NCBI RefSeq assembly: GCF_000023785.1
Contig: NC_012982.1
Location: forward strand, 1,798,001-1,862,000
Length of the DNA: 64,000 bases
Reading direction: 5' to 3'
Source: Hirschia baltica ATCC 49814
GTDB lineage: Bacteria; Pseudomonadota; Alphaproteobacteria; Caulobacterales; Hyphomonadaceae
The position numbers and the translations under genes were made by a program. Shown here piece by piece: positions 60,570 to 64,000 of this stretch; the stretch's first letter is position 1, and every line of letters begins with the position of its first letter. Under the pieces are notes generated by a model. That model searched no databases. It was not told the DNA's origin and saw only the letters and a program-made list of their open reading frames with translations.

Positions 60570-60920
60570 CTAACTCGCTTTGACGTATTCAACGCGTGTG
60601 ATGCGCGCATTTTTTATCGTGTAAATACAACCGACCAGAAAATTAGCATCGCCATTTCCACGGCTCACATCTTCATGATCAATAACAGTTTCACCTAAAA
60701 CAATTCTGTGGACCAAGTTAGCTGTATTGTTTGGAAATTCTGCAAATATTTTAACATGACGCTGTTTCCAAGCTTCAATACCTTGGCAGATCACATCTCC
60801 TAGATACCCTGCTGCGAATACATCTTCAGAAAAATATTCACAAAATTTCTCAACGTCTTGAGCATTATATGCCTCAAGCTGCGCTTGTACGATCTGTTCC
60901 GGCGTTAGGTCTGCACTCAT
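60570..60920 (-). CDS. SnoaL/NTF2-like protein inside nuo operon
   Basis: 116 residues of predicted cone-shaped NTF2/SnoaL fold: N-terminal helices [20 protein letters not shown], then [18 protein letters not shown] and a C-terminal strand set ending in [10 protein letters not shown]. This family includes ketosteroid isomerases, cyclases and many proteins of unknown role. The ATG overlaps the nuoD stop (ATGA) and the stop is 3 bp from nuoE. No catalytic residues can be assigned with confidence. Host function might be complex I related, or it could be a passenger. Confidence 0.8.
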   Translation of the reverse strand: MSADLTPEQIVQAQLEAYNAQDVEKFCEYFSEDVFAAGYLGDVICQGIEAWKQRHVKIFAEFPNNTANLVHRIVLGETVIDHEDVSRGNGDANFLVGCIYTIKNARITRVEYVKAS

Positions 60921-62116
60921 CGGTCTATTTCTCCGAATACAATATCCAGAGAACCTAGAATTGCAGATGCATCCGCCAATTGATGCCCCTTACAAAGGTG
61001 ATCCATAGCTTGCAAATGCGCATAGCCCGGTGCTTTAATTTTTGCGCGATAAGGACGATTACTTCCATCCGAAACAAGATACACGCCAAACTCACCTTTA
61101 GGCGCTTCTACAGTCGCATAAACTTCGCCTTCAGGCACATGAAAGCCCTCAGTGTAAAGCTTGAAATGGTGGATCAACGCTTCCATTGATGCCTTCATTT
61201 CACCACGACGAGGAGGCGCATATTTTGAACGTTCAGGCAGAACCGGACCAATTGGAATCATATCGATACATTGTTTAATGATCTTAATGGACTCACGCAT
61301 CTCATCCATGCGGCAGATATAGCGGTCATAACAATCGCCATGTTTTCCAACGGGAATTCCAAAATCCAATTCAGAATAGATTTCATACGGCTGGGATCTT
61401 CTTAAATCCCAAGCCATGCCTGAACCACGCACCATCACTCCGGAGAATCCCCAGTCTAATGCTGTTTGCGTGGACACCTGACCTATGTTCACATTCCGCT
61501 GTTTGAAAATACGACTTTCCGTCAAAAGCCCTTCAATATCATCAAGTACTTTAAGGAATGGGTCACAGAAATCATAGATATCTTCCAACAATTCCGGTGG
61601 CACATCTTGATGAACACCACCTGGACGGAAATATGCAGCGTGCATACGACTTCCAGATGCACGCTCATAAAATACCATCAATTTTTCGCGCTCTTCAAAT
61701 CCCCAAGTGATCGGTGTCAAAGCACCCACATCCATCGCCTGAGTGGTTACATTCAACAAGTGAGATTGAAGACGACCAATTTCAGAATACAAGACCCGAA
61801 TAAATGAAGCACGACGCGGCACTGTAATACCTGCAAGCTTCTCGATAGCGAGGCACCATGCATGCTCTTGGTTCATTGGCGCACAATAATCTAACCGATC
61901 AAAATACGGCATCGCCTGAAGGTAAGTCTTGTATTCGATTAATTTCTCAGTCCCACGGTGCAAAAGACCAATGTGAGAATCAACACGTTCTACAATTTCT
62001 CCATCCAGCTCCAACACCATTCTAAGCACACCATGTGCCGCTGGATGTTGAGGGCCAAAGTTTATTGTAAACTTACGGCTGTCTGGGTCGTGTGATGATG
62101 AAGTTCCGTCAGCCAT
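60917..62116 (-). CDS. nuoD: NADH-quinone oxidoreductase subunit D
   Basis: 49-kDa-type subunit lining the quinone site. 399 residues. [20 protein letters not shown] near the N-terminus holds the quinone-site His; the C-terminal [12 protein letters not shown] is the usual ending. AGAGG precedes the ATG and nuoC ends 3 bp upstream. NuoC and NuoD are separate here, unlike the fused protein of E. coli. Confidence 0.98.
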   Translation of the reverse strand: MADGTSSSHDPDSRKFTINFGPQHPAAHGVLRMVLELDGEIVERVDSHIGLLHRGTEKLIEYKTYLQAMPYFDRLDYCAPMNQEHAWCLAIEKLAGITVPRRASFIRVLYSEIGRLQSHLLNVTTQAMDVGALTPITWGFEEREKLMVFYERASGSRMHAAYFRPGGVHQDVPPELLEDIYDFCDPFLKVLDDIEGLLTESRIFKQRNVNIGQVSTQTALDWGFSGVMVRGSGMAWDLRRSQPYEIYSELDFGIPVGKHGDCYDRYICRMDEMRESIKIIKQCIDMIPIGPVLPERSKYAPPRRGEMKASMEALIHHFKLYTEGFHVPEGEVYATVEAPKGEFGVYLVSDGSNRPYRAKIKAPGYAHLQAMDHLCKGHQLADASAILGSLDIVFGEIDR

Positions 62117-62119
62117 AAT

Positions 62120-62749
62120 CTAAGCCTCTTCCCCATCTGCTTTTTCATCACCCGGCAGCACGCTTTGCATACCTTCCCACGGTGACATAAAATCAAAATT
62201 TCTATATTCTTGAACAAGTTTGACAGGCTGATAAACAACGCGTTTTTCAACTTCGTCATACCGCACTTCGACATGTCCAGTTAGCGGGAAATCTTTCCGC
62301 AAAGGATGTCCCTCAAAACCATAATCCGTTAATATACGGCGCAAATCTGGGTGTCCGGAGAACAATACACCATACATGTCGAATGCTTCACGTTCATTCC
62401 AATTTGCACAAGGGAACAGTTCCACAAGGCTTGGCACAGGGCTTTCCTCATCCGTTGAAACCTTCACACGAATGCGTTGGTTCAAACTCATGGAAAGCAT
62501 GTGATACACAACCTCAAAACGCTCAGCACGCTCTGGGTAATCAACCGCGCAAAGATCAGTCAAAGTCTCAAAACGACACTGAGAATCACTTCGCAAAAAA
62601 CGCATAAGTGACATAATCTGATCACGCACAGCATAAACGACTAATTCATCATTCACCACAGCGCATGATTTTACAGAATGTGGTTGCTCTGTTTCAATAT
62701 GGCTAACCAACTCATCGAGAGTTTCACCGTTGATGTAGGACAAGCTCAT
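62120..62749 (-). CDS. nuoC: NADH-quinone oxidoreductase subunit C
   Basis: 30-kDa-type peripheral subunit. 209 residues. The signature [12 protein letters not shown] and the [20 protein letters not shown] block (ERE.YD.FG motif) are present, with [12 protein letters not shown] following. The ATG at 62749 overlaps the nuoB stop by 4 bp; the upstream frame to 62830 lies inside nuoB. Confidence 0.97.
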   Translation of the reverse strand: MSLSYINGETLDELVSHIETEQPHSVKSCAVVNDELVVYAVRDQIMSLMRFLRSDSQCRFETLTDLCAVDYPERAERFEVVYHMLSMSLNQRIRVKVSTDEESPVPSLVELFPCANWNEREAFDMYGVLFSGHPDLRRILTDYGFEGHPLRKDFPLTGHVEVRYDEVEKRVVYQPVKLVQEYRNFDFMSPWEGMQSVLPGDEKADGEEA

Positions 62750-63312
62750 CGGTCGATAGTCCCCTCGCGTCGAATTTTCTTTTGAAGCTGCAAAAGACCG
62801 TACATCAAAGCTTCTGCAGTTGGTGGACAACCAGGAACATACACATCAACCGGCACAATGCGGTCACATCCGCGAACAACAGAATAAGAATAATGGTAAT
62901 ATCCTCCACCATTCGCACATGAGCCCATAGAGATCACATAACGTGGCTCTGCCATTTGGTCGTACACTTTTCGCATGGCCGGTGCCATTTTGTTTGTAAG
63001 CGTACCAGCAACGATCATCAGATCAGATTGGCGCGGTGTACCGCGCGGAGCCATACCAAAACGCTCCATATCATAACGAGGGTTGGCGGCATGCATCATT
63101 TCGACGGCACAACACGCCAAACCGAAACTCATAAACATTAGTGATCCGGTGCGCGCCCAAGAGATTGCATCATCGAGCTTCGCAACAACAAAACCTTTAT
63201 CGGCTAATTCATCAGAAACGCCCGCAAAGAAAGGGTCATCGCCTCTTATCTTAGCACTAGCATCCGAAGCTGACTGGGCGCTATTTACTGTTGGAGTAGA
63301 CATCTTATTCAT
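62746..63312 (-). CDS. nuoB: NADH-quinone oxidoreductase subunit B
   Basis: PSST-type subunit bearing cluster N2, the last electron carrier before quinone. 188 residues. Cysteines are in [22 protein letters not shown] and [16 protein letters not shown] non-conserved Ser/Ala leader of about 30 residues precedes the core. The ATG at 63312 follows GGAGTGGGAATAAA, which overlaps the nuoA end; the ATG at 63303 is an alternative. Confidence 0.97.
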   Translation of the reverse strand: MNKMSTPTVNSAQSASDASAKIRGDDPFFAGVSDELADKGFVVAKLDDAISWARTGSLMFMSFGLACCAVEMMHAANPRYDMERFGMAPRGTPRQSDLMIVAGTLTNKMAPAMRKVYDQMAEPRYVISMGSCANGGGYYHYSYSVVRGCDRIVPVDVYVPGCPPTAEALMYGLLQLQKKIRREGTIDR

Positions 63313-63313
63313 T

Positions 63314-63688
63314 TTATTCCCACTCCAATGCGCCAGAACTCCACTCATATATGAAGCCAATCGTCAAAACGCCTAAAAACACCATCATAGACCAGAAGGC
63401 AGCGATATTTCCTGCATCGACCTGAAAAATCCAAGGAAACAAGAATGCGACTTCTAAATCAAAAATGATGAACAAAATTGCCACGAGATAAAAACGAATA
63501 TCAAATTTCATCCGCGCATCATCGAACGGGTTGAAACCACATTCGTATGCTGAGTTTTTTTCTGGGTCCGGATTATTTGGCGACAACACAGCTGAAGCAA
63601 CGAGAAAGGCCAAACAAAGAGCAAGGCCAAGCGCGAAGAAAATAACAACTGGTAAATAATTTAGAACAAGTGATTGAACGTCTTGCAT
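63314..63688 (-). CDS. nuoA: NADH-quinone oxidoreductase subunit A
   Basis: First gene of the complex I operon. 124 residues, three transmembrane helices. The loop after helix 1 carries [20 protein letters not shown] (conserved Cys of the quinone-site loop). AGGAATACGTA precedes the ATG. A sigma70-like promoter lies about 60-90 bp upstream. Confidence 0.97.
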   Translation of the reverse strand: MQDVQSLVLNYLPVVIFFALGLALCLAFLVASAVLSPNNPDPEKNSAYECGFNPFDDARMKFDIRFYLVAILFIIFDLEVAFLFPWIFQVDAGNIAAFWSMMVFLGVLTIGFIYEWSSGALEWE

Positions 63689-63748
63689 TACGTATTCCTA
63701 GCAGTTTGCGGATCGGCCTAAGACGCTTTGGCATTACATGCAAGGGAC

Positions 63749-63777
63749 CTAAAGCCCAACATTTTCGTTCTTGTCAA
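63749..63777 (-). promoter_or_regulatory. Candidate nuo operon promoter
   Basis: On the minus strand a perfect TTGACA (63777-63772) is followed after 17 bp by CTTTAG (63754-63749), a weak -10. The predicted start is about 53 nt before the nuoA ATG. The -10 is poor, so this is tentative. Confidence 0.45.
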
Positions 63778-63794
63778 AAATGAAGCACTCATAT

Positions 63795-63806
63795 GGCAAT
63801 ATTGCC
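63795..63806. promoter_or_regulatory. 12-bp perfect palindrome upstream of nuo promoter
   Basis: GGCAATATTGCC is a perfect palindrome placed 17 bp upstream of the candidate -35. Its position suits an activator or repressor site, but no regulator can be named. Confidence 0.35.
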
Positions 63807-64000
63807 GCACATAGTCATAGCGTCAGCTGGCGATTAGCGTTCATGGCTTTAGCAAAGGTTACCTTACTCGAAAAGCACCTTAATTATAATTTATCAAAAA
63901 CACTCACAGAGAATTCATTGGCCTAATTACAGTAAGGGAAACTAGCCTTTCTCATAAGAAAGATTAGCCAGTTGAAAACTGTAGATTTTTGACGCTAGTT

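Larger units (their letters stand above)
63689..64000. other. Non-coding region upstream of nuoA
   Basis: This 312-bp stretch has no convincing reading frame on either strand. It holds the candidate nuo promoter and palindrome described separately. It also contains an AT-rich patch around 63880-63895, where ATTATAAT gives a TATAAT on both strands but no good -35, and a short CTTTCT/AGAAAG hairpin near 63936-63952. The rest shows no recognised element, and no tRNA or terminator. Confidence 0.6.

Overview
The window is a compact bacterial chromosome segment from an alphaproteobacterium. The gene orders tpiA-secG-pyrG-eno-ftsB-pdhABC-lpdA, ppiD-trpEGDC-lexA-comEC-gltX-gltA, rpsB-tsf-pyrH-frr-uppS-cdsA-dxr-rseP-bamA-skp-lpxD-lpxA-lpxI-lpxB and nuoA-N-birA-coaX-rnj-mce-DUF1467-proS-lolC/E-lolD-dnaE are all characteristic of that class. 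Other class traits are an E1-beta subunit with its own lipoyl domain, a short ProRS, LpxI instead of LpxH, RNase J, a GAAC-N7-GAAC SOS box and a long NuoE. The base composition is visibly below 50 % G+C. A hyphomonad-like or Caulobacterales-like host is my best guess, but the sequence alone does not fix the genus.

Layout: (1) 1-10446, minus strand: central carbon metabolism and related genes. Transcription order is tpiA, secG, pyrG, rpmF, eno, ftsB, pdhA, pdhB, pdhC, lpdA; lpdA is cut by the window edge just before its active-site histidine. (2) 10627-17186, plus strand: the periplasmic folding factor ppiD joined to trpEGDC by overlapping or abutting genes, then lexA with its own SOS-controlled promoter. 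(3) comEC on minus, then gltX and gltA on plus. (4) 22262-36827, minus strand: the translation / isoprenoid / outer-membrane biogenesis block from rpsB to lpxB, which meets gltA at a bidirectional terminator. (5) 36965-63688, minus strand: a long series starting with the complex I operon nuoA-N, followed by birA, coaX, rnj, mce, a DUF1467 gene, proS, lolC/E, lolD and dnaE. (6) 63689-64000: the non-coding region upstream of nuoA.

The genes supply a respiratory, lipid-A-making Gram-negative cell. PDH and citrate synthase feed the TCA cycle. Complex I oxidises NADH. The Lpx, Bam, Skp and Lol genes build the outer membrane, and UppS/CdsA/Dxr provide lipid carriers and phospholipid precursors.

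I found no mobile element, CRISPR array, tRNA or rRNA, and no clear stand-alone novel system. The departures from the conserved backbone are worth a look. fabZ is missing between lpxD and lpxA, and moaC-moeA are missing between trpC and lexA. A SnoaL/NTF2-like gene and a tiny two-helix membrane protein sit inside the nuo operon. NuoL carries two His/Asp-rich loops. BamA loop 6 is greatly enlarged. The E2 catalytic motif has Gly in place of the usual Asp. The rpsB mRNA leader can form a pseudoknot-like fold next to the ribosome-binding site.
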